The notes under the pieces were generated by a model. The model saw nothing but the letters and a program-made list of their open reading frames with translations. It had not been told where the DNA came from and ran no database searches. This document shows positions 35,201 through 49,900 of a stretch of DNA of 64,000 nucleotides, piece by piece. Both the position numbers and the translations under genes were made by a program. This stretch comes from Ooceraea biroi (lineage: Eukaryota; Arthropoda; Insecta; Hymenoptera; Formicidae), in NCBI RefSeq assembly GCF_003672135.1, contig NC_039507.1, positions 12,764,278 through 12,828,277 on the forward strand, read 5' to 3'. Numbering within the stretch: position 1 is the stretch's first letter; each line of letters begins with the position of its first letter.

Positions 35201-38200
35201 CTTCTTCCCACTGTGATAGGAAAATCTTTCACTCAACTTGAAAAATAAGAAATCAAGCTGCGCATTAATATTTTAGTCAAGCTCTTCCATTATAACTTTT
35301 CTATGAAAATGTTATTGCATTTATAGAAAACTTAAGTAGATTTAATATTTCAATATCTTTACTCCAAGAAAATATATTTAAGTATTTTGTAAAATCAGAA
35401 ATATATAGACCTTGAAATACCTGTTTATTAAGTTATCTCTACAATCCTTCTGCAAGAATCTAAATTATACATGTAAAACATTTCCGCGAAACTATTTAAT
35501 GTTAAGAATAACACCTTTAAGAATGCAAAGTCGTAGTTAGAAAATTTCTTAACATTAAAAATTCAACGAGTCGCGCGAGAGGACGATGTCCAATCAAGTT
35601 TCCGCTAACCAGAGAAAGAGAGAGAGGATGTGAAAGAAGCCGGTTTCAAATTTGCTACAGCGACGAGGCCTCGGAAGTTTGATGCAAATTTTACGGGACA
35701 CTCGGTACACATAATAAGAACGAATTGCATCAGACTCATAAACACTCGCTGGTAAGCGTCGCCAAGATGGGTTACTTGACACTCAAGGTAGCCGGCATGT
35801 TCGCTGGCATCGAGTCACAGCCACCCCGCCGGCCACCCCATTCAACTCGACCAGGCAGTAGGGAGAGTCAGGAACGAGCCAGACGAACGCGCGGGCGCCA
35901 GTCTACCGTGGGCGCACGTCGCGGTACCACGTGTGCTCCGACCTGGTCTTTTCGTCGTCGACGCGTATATATTTTTATTCCGATCAACGTGCGATCGTGC
36001 GCGCCGGCTTAGTGATCACAGGCGTACGTGGTCAGACCGGAAGCGCGCAGTGGTCAACGGGACGTATTACTCCCTGATAGTAGTGTGTGTGATACAGTGC
36101 GTGCATTGAGCGATACACGGTGCCACGGAGGGATCTATCGATGATCCATGATCATGTTATAAGCACAAGGTAATGCTCAGCTCGAGATCGATGAAATCCA
36201 TTCATACATTCGCACGTACATGTAAATACGTGACGACGTGCGCGGTCCCGATCGATAATCGCCCGCGATCGGAATTGCTCTGTTTTCCACGGAATTTTCT
36301 CGAATTTCCGTAGAAATTCGGCAACTTGCTTGCTTGCAGCAGCCGCTGCGATTTCGCGCGCGAGTCGCGTCTCCCGCGACTTTCGTGTCACCCCCTTTTG
36401 GCGGCCGTGTGTTACGAACCCCGTGATCGATGTTTGACGTTGCTTGGAGCGGGCATCGGAGCAAAGTCGGCCGCGCTTCGTGTCACGAGCTACGCGTGAA
36501 TCGAGTGTGTCGTGTACGGTAGATATTATTTTTCACGATCCCGCATGCAGATAGATTATGCCAGTTTTTCCTACGCGCCGTGCATGAAAAATGGAGAACG
36601 TCATTAAACACCGCGTATCGCCTCGCGAATCAACGGAGGTTAAATTTCACATCCCGTGAGAGGTGTTATAGTACTGCTCGAATGATATTTTCGAGATAAG
36701 CCGTCGAGCGCTCAAAAGCCTACCCCCGAGTGTCTTGTTTAGCGTGACGTGAAGTATTCAGAGCGGCCTTACCGTTATTTTACGTTATTACACGTCACTC
36801 TTGCCTTAAATTGCGAAAGCTAATTATATATCAAAAGGGTAAAACCATTTTCAAACAATTGTCTCGTTCTTTTCTGCTATAGCGAAGAGATTTCAATTAA
36901 GCAATTCACTTTTAGCACCAACGATAATTGACACTCTTGAGAAAATTGAAGGGAGTAGAGCTAAAGGGAAAATAATTTTGTCTCTTCGCTCGTCCGAGAT
37001 TGGCCCGCACAACGTTTTCATCCATGAGAATGAAAAAATAATCTAGAAAAAAGACGAGATCTCTTTCCGTTGGTCCCTGAGATTAAATCTGACGCTCGCA
37101 CAGGCTTACGTCTCGGGATTGAGTAAAACTGAAAAAAGTATGCAACAAAATAAAATTTCCGTAATTCAGATTTCTCTCAGAAATTACAGACTCTGGTGCG
37201 AATATTCCGTTTATCATAGAAACCATGACTTGAAGGGTTCCATAGGCCGATAGTGCAACGTATCTCGGAATTCAAATACTGAAAAACGGTAGAATACCCA
37301 TTCCCACCATTAATATCCACAATAAATCCCACAAAGCGCGCTTACTTATATCTTACAAGTTTCGGGCTCGAGAATGCGAGCACAAGTGGAGCCACGCACG
37401 CGTACATCCACGCATAAACGGGCTTTCGAAAGTTGTGGAATTATTTAAAATTTAAATAACGCGCGGATTTTGACCGCGCCTACCGCCCGTCCTAGATTAA
37501 ACAGAAACGCCAAATTAATTTGAATCCCCACGAGGCTACTTTTGCTCGTTATTATATTGACCGACCAGTTCCAAATACGGTATCCAAATATAGAACGCGT
37601 GACTTTCGATTTGAGCATTCTGTATGCGTGGAACACGGCTGCACACACAATGCACAGGCGTTCTATTAACGGCGGTATTTGTTCGCGACAATTGCCCAGT
37701 GAAGCGATATTGTCGAGAAATACGTTTAGTTAAACACTCGTCAAAGGGTCGTACGAGGGAAGTCGTCGTTAGACCACCATTGGTCGCCATCTGTCTTTGC
37801 TTATCCCGGTGCCAATTTCCCGCGTCTGATAGGACGGGACGAAACAACGTTACGTAACAAACGTAACAAACCCAGCGAGGCAAAACTTGATGCGGCGACT
37901 GAAATCAAGTCTTAAACGTCAAACAATTTCCCGAGCAAACACGCGCGCGCTGATGTTCCATCGGACGGAAGGGAAGACGAAATTTGAGTCTCCTCGAGTT
38001 CAGTTAATTACGTCATCGCGGTAAATACCAGCTCGGAATACACAATGAATGCCGACGTGATCGGGGCAAGAGAGCGAAAAACGAAAGAAACCACCCTGCA
38101 ATCTTGGCCGGCGCTTCGGGCTACCCGATTTTCATTACTGCGGGATATTGGTGTGTACTGATCATTAGTTATAGCGCGCAATAAAACTGGGGATTGATAT

Positions 38201-40040
38201 TGATTGCGCAGGGGTTATTAATATCAATCCGCGAACGAGAGGAACTTACGAAAGTTTCGAACAGCTCGCCTGTCCGCCGAAAAGGGAAAAACACGATGTA
38301 ACGAAGCTAAAAATCGTTCCTCGCGCGACGCATTTTCCAGATTCTGTTTGCATTTGTTTGTTGTTATGTATATTTTTTTGTTTGACGAACTCTTTTTTTT
38401 TGTTTTAATAACTAAAAATATTTTGCTTGACCATGCAACGCGAAACTATCGCAGGTAGGCTGACGCGGCAGGGGAACGATATGACGTAAAAGCAAATACG
38501 ACACACGCGCGTTACGTACATGCATACAGCGAAGATATTTGATAATAAACGATGAAGAGCGGGTGCTTATCCCAAGAGCGGGTCGGTTGCCTCAAATTGA
38601 AAATCCTCGGTATCAATAACGATTCCCGGGGTGAAAGGGAAGGAGGAGGGCGAGGAGGAGCCGCGGTGAGTCGGTCTAACAGTCCGACATCTCCAGGTAC
38701 AATCAGATTCCAGGGAGATATCCTGCCGGAGGGCGTCTCGGAATCCGTGGAACGAGCGTGAACTTAGTTACGCTAGACGTGGGAACGAGACATGTCAAAC
38801 AATTTAGCTGCGACTGCAGGGCTACGCTAGATAGATCCTACCTGCGGTGGTCCTAGTCAAATTGTAGCAGCAGCGGTAGCAAAGAACGGACGCGGCGGAG
38901 GGTAGACGGACAATACCTTTAACGGTCGAAAACGAGCTAACTGACCAGGACAAACAGGATGCGCCCTGTAATTCCGCAAGCGCGCGTTTGCTCCGCTCGG
39001 GCGATCGGTATTTCTATTTTACGAAATGCCCGCGGCCATGGATCTCGAGTTTCAGGCGTCGTAGCTTCTTCAGGAACGGGTTCTCCACCGGACGTACTCG
39101 TCTCGAACGTTTCGTGTTTAGCGGAGCCATGAGCGACTGCTCATGAAAATGCATAATCCCGGGGACACTCTCTCGTAACGTCAAACACGGGAAGTTTCGG
39201 GTTAAGAAGTTTCGCCGGAACTTTCGAGCAGGTTATCGACGTGGGGTGGCGGCGAAATTTTCTCACCTATTTCCGAAGGATGAGCGGGCGGGATGCGCGG
39301 ACATAAGAAGGATCCTTGACAAATTACGTTGGATACGCGTGTTTCACATATCCATCAAAACTTTACTCTCGGCGGCTGTTTGCTACGCGAGGGAAGCTTC
39401 CCTCGCGCCGCCCGACACGGGAGAAAAGGGATTAAAGATGAAACGACGACGGTGATGAAGCAGCCGCGATGAAACCTCGATGAAAGCCGTGAATACAGAT
39501 TAGCATCGCGATGGATGCCGTGCTCGCAACGCAATCTACGTGACCGTTACGGGATATCGCGTTGGTCAAGCACAAAAAGAACCGAGCCGGTACGGTTCCG
39601 ATAGCGTTCCCGTTCCCGCGACGCGGACACCGCGGCGTCTGCATCGAGATCGATACGTAGCTGCGACGAAGAGGAAGGTCGTATGTTCTTTCAGGGTCCT
39701 CGCAGTAGCGCGGACGGCTTTTACATATAGCTGACCTCGAATCTCGTAGCAAGCCGCTGTACGCTCCTATAGCCCGACATCGGCTACAGGGTAGTAATTT
39801 TCGTTCGATTCGACGGCTGGAAATGCTGCATTCGCCCCTACAATCGGACGTTTCGAAGAATCGATAGGAAATTGCTGTCAAAACAATCTTGCACGACACG
39901 CGAGGTAGATTGTCGTACGTGAAACGTCGTTTCGATTGCGCCACGATCCCTCGGTACGACACTTCCGATTATTATTCGGTAATTTGACACATGCATCAAT
40001 CCTTGTAAAACGAAAGGAATTTTGAAAAAGTTATTTATTA
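32263..40040. other. Non-coding DNA, no confident gene
   Basis: Composition alternates between AT-rich (33.4-35.5 kb) and CpG-rich (35.7-36.5, 37.4-38.3, 38.5-39.9 kb). A weak coding-like stretch around 33.18-33.48 kb (plus strand; LWILSEHRRDASNSWRQKD, later YIEYEFDTDEMDEIYKLNQL) has stops and no family I recognise. It could be an old pseudogene. A small inverted repeat (ATTGATATTGAT / ATTAATATCAAT) lies at 38193-38227. A candidate promoter is listed separately. Confidence 0.45.
35966..36169 (+). promoter_or_regulatory. Candidate core promoter and non-coding first exon
   Basis: TATATATTT at 35966-35974 is followed 25-35 bp downstream by a possible start region (CGATCGTGCGCGCC) and then by GTCAGACCGG, which resembles an insect downstream promoter element. 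About 170 bp later comes AAG|GTAATG, a good splice-donor match at 36169/36170. The transcribed part would be short and non-coding. This is pattern-based only; no downstream acceptor or coding exon is identified in the window. Confidence 0.25.
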
Positions 40041-40951
40041 GGGTAACTTAGGGTATGATGGCCGTAGTTTTTTTAAATGCAAAAAACATACATTTATTTC
40101 TGTTATTTTTTAATGGCGTTTGGCATATTATTTCACTAAAGCTTAAAGTATGTAATACTATCGAAATTAAAGAGAAAATAATTACTAGAACTTTTATATT
40201 ATCAAAATATTACAACATAAACATTGGCCATCTTACCTGACTTTTAGGGAAAAGATGGCCATACATATAATTTCACATATTTAATCTTATTTTGACAATA
40301 TTTATTTGACAATATATTTATTTTATATAATACATGTATATTTGACAACTGAACTATTATACATAAATAAATAAAACGTATAATATTTTAACAGTTAACC
40401 ATACATATAATTTCACATATTTAGTTTTATGTTGACAATATTTCTTTGACAATATATATTTGACAACTGAACTCTTACACATAAATAAACAAAACGCATA
40501 ATGTTTTAACGGATAAATAAACAAAAAGAAGTTAGCAATTAAAATACGTTAACTTATCTTGAAAAAAGTGGGCCATCTTATCCAAACTGTGAGGGAAAGA
40601 TAGCCATAGTATTTATAAATAAATAATGATAACGGAAATACAAATTATAACTCAAATTACAAGTTACATACCTGTATTATGTATCTAATTTTGATTACGG
40701 CAGCTTAACTATAATTTATTTCATATTACAGCAGCTTTTACTAGACACATGAAAAACTATGCAGGTAATTGAAAATTAAAATGTTAGATATTATTCATAA
40801 TATTGTTATTTCGATTAGTGTACGTATATTAACTACTGTAAATATTAATTATCTTTGAGATTGAGTACCAAAATGCACTATTTAACAATTATTGTAAAAA
40901 TTACAGCCATTGGCCATCTTTTCCGTATGGCCATCATACCCTAAGTTACCC
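40041..40951. mobile_element. Non-autonomous TIR element (911 bp) with TA duplication
   Basis: The ends are GGGTAACTTAGGGTATGATG on one strand and the same sequence on the other strand from 40951, with TA immediately outside both. Subterminal regions repeat GGCCATC-type motifs (GATGGCC at 40058, GGCCATCTTACC at about 40228, AAGATGGCCATAC at about 40252, GGGCCATCTTATCC at about 40570, GGCCATCTTTTCC near the end). Internally, a block of about 140 bp starting CCATACATATAATTTCACAT occurs twice in tandem (about 40258 and 40399). It has no transposase. TA duplication suggests the Tc1/mariner/pogo group, but the ends are not ones I can assign. Confidence 0.85.
40258..40515 (+). repeat. Internal tandem repeat of about 140 bp
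   Basis: Two AT-rich copies, each with CCATACATATAATTTCACAT, TTTGACAATAT and TTTGACAACTGAACT, separated by about 140 bp. The second copy has small deletions. Confidence 0.75.
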
Positions 40952-40953
40952 TA

Positions 40954-43900
40954 TCGTGACTCAAAAGTTAACTTATATCACTTTTATATTTTTTCGCTGA
41001 TTTTATATTATTTTTCTTGTCATCCTTTTCTACTTTTCTTATCTCTCATCTTTCTGTGAAGAAGACTCGTTTCTTTGATAAAGTTCGCGTAGCATTGTCA
41101 ATGTAATCGGCGGAGTAATTATAATGGACAGTCCGTTCAAAAGCTCAAAAATTCTCGCGATTAATATGAAAGCTAGACAGTTCCTTTTTCAATATTTCTC
41201 TGGATTTTATTAATACTGAAATTTTAATATCCCGTCATATTGCGCACGCTGACACTTTTTGACTCGTTTAAAAAGAAACGCTCGTTTAAAAAGGAACAAA
41301 TAACCCGATAATCCAGTTAGAGTTGTAACAATCGTCCGCATGTAAAATCGTGGTTTTGCCGAATCGACTGACGCGTTTACCGGCTGATAATTTATGTGTA
41401 AATGCAGCGGGAGCGCATTATCAAGGCGTTACCGCGAAACGTTCCCCAATAATTGCGAATCGGCTAATCGAACAGCATGACACTATAAAAGCGGTTTATC
41501 CCGCATCGCGGAGCGCGCTTAACGCTCAAAGTCGCGCAAGATTTATACTTCTCGCCCCGGAAGATACAACGGACAATAAATTTCAGCCGGCACAATACCT
41601 AATCCGACAAGATGAAGAACTATTACCGGGCAGCTGGATACAAAAGTGGAAAGAAACGAATACAAATAATGCCAGAGAAAAGTTATATTGAGTGACAATT
41701 TAAATGATAATTTTTGGAAGCTCTCTCTCTCTGGAATTTTCTTCCCTTTCCGCGGAGATACTCCGCGCGGCCACTATTTCGATGATAATGTGCTTAAATA
41801 AGAGAAAAAGAACGTGTAAATTATCGTGTCAGTTAACGACTACTGGCACTCGCCGGATGACGTAAATTTAAATTCCGTTAACTCGTATTTAATTTACAAC
41901 GGCCACTATTTCAGGCGTGTTAATAATGTAAAAAAAGTACGACTTTATATTTATGCAATAACGTTTGCTGATGGACAGGAACAAATTGATCCATGTTATG
42001 TAATAATAATCGGACAGTTCGTTAGTTGATTCTGCGATATATTTTATATTTATGCAATAACGTTTTCTGACAGGAACAAGTTCAACCATGTTATGTAATA
42101 ATAATCGGAAGGTTCGTTGGTCGGTTCTGCGATAAGTTACTTGGATAATTCACGCAACTCTGATACTGTTACTTACAAAGCGTGTACGTTACTGCGTACA
42201 CGGCTATTTTAGGTATCACGTTTCAGTAACTTTACGCAAGTGATAAATTATTAAACACATTTATTTCCAAATAAAATCCTCCTCTGTGAAATGTGATATA
42301 TACACACACGTCGCGAAAACGTAATATAATATATCACGTATGAAGTGTTACATATATACCATAATTAATATTTGAAATATCGATATTACATTATTCTCTC
42401 ACTAAAAGCGTGAGCGCGAAAGGTATTTTCACGCTATATTTGTCGAGCTCGCGATTCCACACCATTTTCGGCAACAAAACGAAATAAATTTAGCTTGCAT
42501 GAGATACCCAGGAGACTCGAAAATTGAACGAGTCCGCGCCGTTTGTACACGCCTCACTAAGGCATCGATTTCGAAATTTTCGTAACTCCAAAATACCCAA
42601 TGGGATATTTTAGGAAGTCAAATAGAGATACAAACGAACAAGCTTGCGCGCGCGCGGGAGGGGCAAAAAGCACAGCGCGCACAAGCTAATGAAAATCTAA
42701 TAGCGCGCTGGCTAATCCTAAAGCGAGTTTGTTATCGCGCGTGATAAAGCAAATAGAAGCCCGCAAATTACGGAGACCATTTGGCGAAGTCGGGCGAGCG
42801 AGTTCTGTTTGGTAATCTGCGTTACCGCCGCACCGCGAGCGCTCGCCCGCGTAAAAACACCCCGAGCGAACACGAACACTTACTTTATTCGCCGCTGATC
42901 AAGAGGGAGGGAATATCGCCGTGCATGAACCGTATGGTACACGTGCGAGCTCTCATTACGCGCAAGCCACCCCTGAAAAATTCCGCCGGGCCAGCGGAAT
43001 ACCCCTCGAGCGCCTCCAAGTTTCCGCTCGAGGTTTCCGGTGTCATAAAGGGTGGTGTTTCCGCGAAAGACCTTGAGGTTTCGCACGAAGAGATATCCAG
43101 ATGGAATTTCATTTGCAAGTGGTTTCCGCTATACCGAGGAGTGAGAAGAGTTCCTTAAAGCGATCGCCGTCCACGAATGGCCGGGCGGATCTCGCGAACA
43201 ATAATACACGCGCGAGATTCTTCGCATTATGTGGCTTTCATGGGGTTTTTTTGCGTTGTAACGTAATCGAGAGGAACACACTGTACGCCGGCATTGTGCA
43301 GGAATGACGACGCGAGAATTATTTTCTGAACGAGAGCGAGTTGCTTTCGTTGTATCGAATGTGTACCACGATTCCTCTTCGTCTTTCATTCTTTGATTCC
43401 GCTATTGTATACCTGAAAATATCCTACTATACTATTAAGCCGCGGGTTAAGGCGAATGTTGCCCGTACGTTGCCCACGTGAGCAAGGATAAACCTAAACA
43501 TGGCCATGAAATAGCAATTCCAAATTTAGAACGGTTTGCTTTAACTAATGTAGGAGCGAGAGTTTCATATGCTATTCTCGAAATTATAACTCTACTACGT
43601 AAGCAGAGTCGGAGATGCTCCGAATTGATGTTCCATCTAATATCGGTTCGGTATTATATAAGTGTACTTAAGTGGTTTGATTTCATAAATATTTGCGTCC
43701 GACAAGTTACGAACAGCCACATTAGTATCAGGGGAAAATCAATCTTCTCACGAAAAAGTGGCGAAAAAAAAAACTGTGATAACAGAACGAAATGAAAGGC
43801 CTCGTCGCAAGTTCCTCAAGTCGAGAAATTGCAAAACTCTTGGAATTAAAAAAAGCTCACAAAGAAGTACATGATACTCGCTGTTGCGTGATAAATTTAA

Positions 43901-46900
43901 TAAAGCGCAAAACTGAGGCTCGTTGGACTCGGCTGCATTTCTGTGGGTGGATTAATAGCTAATGCGAAAAATTTCGCCGAGATTGCGGCGGCGATGCGCG
44001 TTCCCCGGTAATTCAGGCAACGCAAGTCAGCCGAACGTATTTCTCCGTGAGGTCCTCTTTAAGCTGCATCGTGCTGTTTATGTGACCTCGCACGCCGACG
44101 GAAAAAGCTCGGCCAAGCTCGGTATCGCGTTCCAGGGTCTCACGAAACTTGCACCGGGTCATGTACAGTAAGAATGCCTTTCTCTCTCGCGGCCACTTCC
44201 TCCAGACTTTAAAAACTTGCCGGACCTAGGTTCCTTCTCGCGTAATTAATTTCGTCATTAGGGCATTTTCTTACGTTACAGCCAACCACGTAATGAAATG
44301 CATTTTTGCGCTGACAGCCATTATCCTTTAACGATAACGCCGGACGACGTATCGTCGCTTGAACAAGAAATAATAAGTTGATTTTCTGCAAAGTAAATTA
44401 TCGATTTGAAATTTTGTGTCTCCTTCAATTTGCATTATGTCGTATGTGTCATAAAATAAATATATAATATAGTTCTATTAGTTTATTAGTAGATATTAAA
44501 TAAATGGGATAGATTAGATTGTCCAAGAATTTCGTAACACCTTGCACGTTCTTATCACTTTAAGTATGGTAAGAGTAATTTTCATGTCACGCACGCACTA
44601 CACATGTAGTATTGGAGGAAACTAAAGTATTATTTAAATGATGATAACATGAACGTAGTTGGCGTGTAAATACATTAAAGGTATAATTATTCTGCAGTTC
44701 GATATCGACATCGCACGCAAAACGGGCTGCATGTATAACGATAATCTGCTTTAACCTGTTATCTACTTTGTAACTAAATTGCACATTAGTAGCATATTTT
44801 CACGTTGATTCGCTTTGATTCGCTGCGGATCACTCGCCGAAACGTAAACGAATTTTGATAATATTCGCTACCTTCACAGAATTTCATGATATACCGCGTT
44901 TGAGATAGATTCACGTTGAATGCGTTTTACGAAAAACGCGCGCACGTTCTTTATTATATAAAACGTATACTGTACTCTACATCGGATTATTAGCGGAATT
45001 GGTGCGCGTATGGAAATTTTATGTTAAAAGCAAATACAAGCGTAAGCTTGATTTTCGCACCGATCGCTGTAAAAGAGGAAAAAATAAAGCTTGCTTTATC
45101 GGGTCGCGCCGGACATAATAGAAATGCTAGTCTACTTGCCGTTCACGTACGGATACATGTTGTTTCCGCTCTGTTATTCGCTTTCGCGCACGCAAAGAAT
45201 ATGGAATTAGGACTTTTTATCTGTACGTCAAGTCTCGCAATGATTGTCAGCTAACAAGCGAGCCTGGAGTCGGAGTTACATGACGCGTTGCAATGTGCGT
45301 TTCGTATGGTTCATATGAATAAGAAAAATATCTCATTTTTATCGACGATTTTTGATAAAGAAATGTATTACGATACAAGCTTAAGGAGCCCTTGGTTCGT
45401 CGCGGGAAGACGATGCAAATGACTCATTTATTCCACGTCCCTCTCGTGTGGAAACTTGGCTGCGCGACACATGCAAAATTAGGATTCAATTAATATTTCT
45501 CGTTGTTGTTTAATTAATAACCGGAGTTCGACGCTCAGCATACGCTCCTGTAGGCATGCGTTTACCAGCGGGAATTCGTGTTATCAATAAATATAAATCG
45601 AACCACATAGCGCCGCAGCGGCAGTAACGGCGTTTGCATGATGCACGCTCGCGCTCGTTGGCGGACCGCACATCCCCGACTTAGCGCGTTTTCCGAAGCT
45701 GCTGTTCAATTGCTCACGAGCTGGTTAGATTAGTTCGGGACGTAGTTGGCCGAGTACCGACAGCACTTTAGATTGACTTGAATATTTGACAACGAACGAC
45801 ATATGCAATTCCCCGGGCGGATTCCCCGCCGCCGCGTTCCCACGGGAACACTACCCGCCGGGACATTACAACACGAACGCAACCCCTCGCCCACCTCGCC
45901 CACTCCTGACATACACATACGTTTGAGGAGGCGTCCATTACACGGGACGCTGCGGACTCGCACGCTGACCTATCTCTCGAGCTTTTATGGCGGCCGCTTT
46001 TACACGAGTTTGTTTCACGGCATGCATAATAAATTGATGTGCTGAAGAAATGCGGGCGGCCGGTTAATGCTTCAGAAGATTGCAACTGCGCCCGGATGAA
46101 TTATCGATTCGCGGTTACAGCGCGCGCCGGTAGTCGAGCGCGAACTCTCGCTCCCCTCGTTCTCGCCTGGATTGCGAGGCACGATTTTTCAAGTTATTAG
46201 CGGTAACGAACGTAGCCTGATAACAAGTTCTTCCCGAGATTCTCTCTCGATCGTAATTATCGTAGCAAAAATATACCCGGGTCGCAGGGAATAGAAGAGC
46301 CGACAAAATTAACGTTAATGTTCCCGTAATTGATATTTTTGCAGCTTCGATTTTCTATCTCCCTTCCATGGCGTCCGCGTGAAAACTCGCGACACAAGTA
46401 TTCATATCCGAGTGCGGCGTATTTTATCGATACTAGAGCGAAGTGTCGTTATACAATTGCAGCTGCGCGCAATTCGATGTTACGGCGGCATTACCCCGTG
46501 CATCCCCTCGTCATTTTTCAACTTCACGCCCGTATCGGTTATTTATTACGCTACGGAACGGGCCCTCCCCCGTACCACGTCACGTCCGACACGGATTTTA
46601 CGTATAAGGCTATCTCGCCAATTATCACTTTGCTTGCCGAGTCTGGCGTGTCCGAAATACACATCAATATTTTTAATTAATAAACACACAGTGCGTCAGA
46701 TATGCATCTCTCGATGCACGTTGCATCCTCCGTGTCCCGGGCATCAACAAAAGTCGAGTGCTGTAATTTTAATTAATGACGTATTCCTCCGTCGTGGCAC
46801 GGAAAACTTGATGCCTTGATTTTATCGGGAAAAATACAAGTTGCACAAAATTAAAAATCCCTTCTCGCTCGTATAACATGGCGCGTTGAATTCTGATTTT

Positions 46901-49900
46901 TCGTTGCTTATCTTCACATTCTTAGCGACGATTAATCTGCTTTCATGTCCACGTACATTTTCATCGTCACGCTGGATACACAAAGCGCCTGCTCGCCGGC
47001 CTGCTCATCTCTCTCACCCCGTGCCAAGCGTTTCTGACAACGCGTGCGAGCAACGCGCGTCTCGAATTCGATTTTAATAAAAGTTCGTTAAGCCGCGCCG
47101 CATGGTACCGCCTGGTAGAACTCTATATCTTTTCCGACTGATTTCCCGATATCGGAAACAGTTGGAGCATGACCGATTTCCAGAGCGCCGCATGATACGA
47201 GCACGCGGCACGCATTTGTAAAATACTCGTTCAACCGGAATCGGGCAAGCCGAGAAAGAAAGAAATCGCCGAAAACAGCGGATTGCTTTTCTGATTGAAA
47301 GTATCCGATAGTAGCGATTTGTGCATCCGTAATATACCTAATATGACGCTCCAATGGAACAGAGCGAGATTTTGCGGGAGGCCGGGTTTGATAAATCCCT
47401 TCTTTCGCGATACGCATTATATTGTAATCTCTGTGTAATTTCGTCAAACGCATTTACGCGCGCGCTTTCGCCGAGTTATTTATTTCCATTGTGTTTACCG
47501 CGCGCACACGCGTGCGTTAGATCACAAATTCGATCGCAGGATACACGATTTTCTTACAGAAAGACCTGCTATAAAATCCACCATGTCGTGCAATGACCTT
47601 TTTATCAACGATTTGCGCACGCGCGCGCGACCTTATTCGCGTCATAAATGTTAGAGCATGCTTCAACGTAACCGAAAATTGCGGCAAAGTGTGATATGCG
47701 CTATATGCGCGCGCGTGCGTGTGTGTGTGTAGACGCGCTATAAGACTGCTTAAATATTAATGTACGTAGACCTGATCGGTTGCTCTCCTTTCGCAAGTGG
47801 GTCATTGATTGATTGCATTATTGACGATTTAACACCACGAGATTCAGGTTGAATTCCAGAACGACTATCGTCGTCCAGTTTTAAATAGAACCGATCGACC
47901 CTGATGCAGAAAGAGAGAAAGTTGTAAGATTTAACAAAAACATTGGAAAGAGACGAACGCATCAGTTGGATGACCAGAATTTTTTTCAACGCGGCGGATT
48001 CCATTTGCGCGCCGCGGCCCGCACTGATTTTCCACGTGAATTTACACGCGGAAAATACGACGAGCGGCGCGCATTTATTTATGAAACATTTTCATTATGA
48101 ATTTTTGCGGTACGCTTTACATATTTTTGCATGACATATCCGAACAACGAGCACGTTTATTGGAGCAGCGATCGGTGCGAATCGGCGTGCCTTCGCAGTG
48201 CGCCGGCAAAATGGACGCTTTCGATGATTTACTTACTCGAAACGCGACACTGTCCAAACAGCTCAGGAACGTCGCGATATTTTTTTCCCGTACATACCCC
48301 GACGAACGGGGTATAAGAGAATTGCCTACGGCTATTGCCGACATAAAATGTTTCAAACGAAACTAAAATTAACTGCGCGACCGGAGCGAGACCCGTAGCC
48401 CATTTTACCCGGCGGCTAACAGCGCTCTCCTAATTCCGTTCGCCGTGTTTCCAGCGCTGGCGATGAAACCCAGATCACGCCGAAAATTAGTTTTTCTATT
48501 GCATCAGAGAAGAAACACTTTCCGCACATCGCCTTTCAGAAAAAAAAGAGGCAGAAAGAGAGAGAGAGGAAGGAAAAAGGAGAGAAACCATCTACGATGA
48601 TTTCTTGAAAAAAATCGCATTTTCCGGAAATTAAGTTAATCAAACTTGAGAAAAAAGGATTTGATAAATTTCCTTTATCTCTAGAGTGAGCTCGGAATAT
48701 TACAGCGGTTACGCGTTTTATGTTCAATAATTATATTGCCGTCTCGCTTAAAGTTTGTCAAACTTTAAAACGCTTTATCATGTTGCGCGGTGATGATGCT
48801 GCAGTTTCGCCCTCGCGCGCGCGCGAGTAAGTGTGAACGCTCTTGCAGCTAAGCTAATCCTTTATTACATTTTCATGACTGATAAAGGAGCGTATCGCCA
48901 AACATAAGAATTTACACTCAAGTTGAATCTGTTGTACTCGCAGCACCGACGGAAAATTTTCGAAGAAGCCAACACTTTGTTTTTCTCGTCTAAACGGAGC
49001 ACTTTATTCAATAAGGGACGCATCTGCGAGAGCCCGCTGGTGGTCTGGCTATGAAGAGAAACCAAGAACACGTTCAACGCGCAGCGAGCGCGAAATACAA
49101 GAACGCGAGCTAAAGTGAATACGTCGAGTTACCGCTAAGCGCTTCATGTCCATTACGGTTTTATTCGCCCTCAATCCACCACGGTGGACGAAAGAGACCA
49201 TCCAGCAGTAAAGGTGAGCGGCGCCATTGTAACTTCGCCCGAGATCGGCGGAAGTCGAGAAGGAAAAAGGAACGGGGAGCAATAGACAGGCTCACCTCCA
49301 ACCGTCACCGGGAATAGAGCCGCAAGGGTCGCAAGCTGTGAATAATAATAAAAAAAAGAAGGAAAGTTGGAAACAGAGAGAGAAAAGGAGGGGCGAAGAA
49401 AGGAAGAGACAGAGATAGAGAAAGAGAGAGAAGAGAGGCGACGAAATCGCAGATTTAATAAAGACCGTTTGAGAGAGCGCTAAGCGAAAACCGATTTCAT
49501 TATAATATCCTCCCATTCTCTCCCTTTCCTCGTCGATCCGTTCGTGTGTAGCGCGCGATCGAATGCTGACTATCGCGAGATCGCGTCTCGCCGTGCCTCC
49601 TATTACGTCGACGCTTGCTCCTCCGACTTGTCGTCCGTTTCGGTCCATCTCGCTCTTCCATTTTGCGCGGAAGCGAGAGCCGGAATGCCCGGGTGGCCAT
49701 CACGCGGAACGACGAAATTAATGGCAGTTTGGGTTAATTAAATTTTTCTCCCTCGTCCACGTAACTGCAGACGGAATCGCGATCCGAAAGAGAACACGAG
49801 GCACTCCAGCTTAGTCGACTCGCATTATTGATGCAAACGGGTCTAAATGTGTGAGCGAACGCAGCTGACTGTGGTGCCTGCAATTTTCTAACACACACAC

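Noticed and set aside
39432..39962. 176-codon minus-strand frame, one of the longest in the window
   Set aside because: CpG-rich chance frame with no recognisable domain and basic/Ser-rich composition typical of GC-rich antisense reading.
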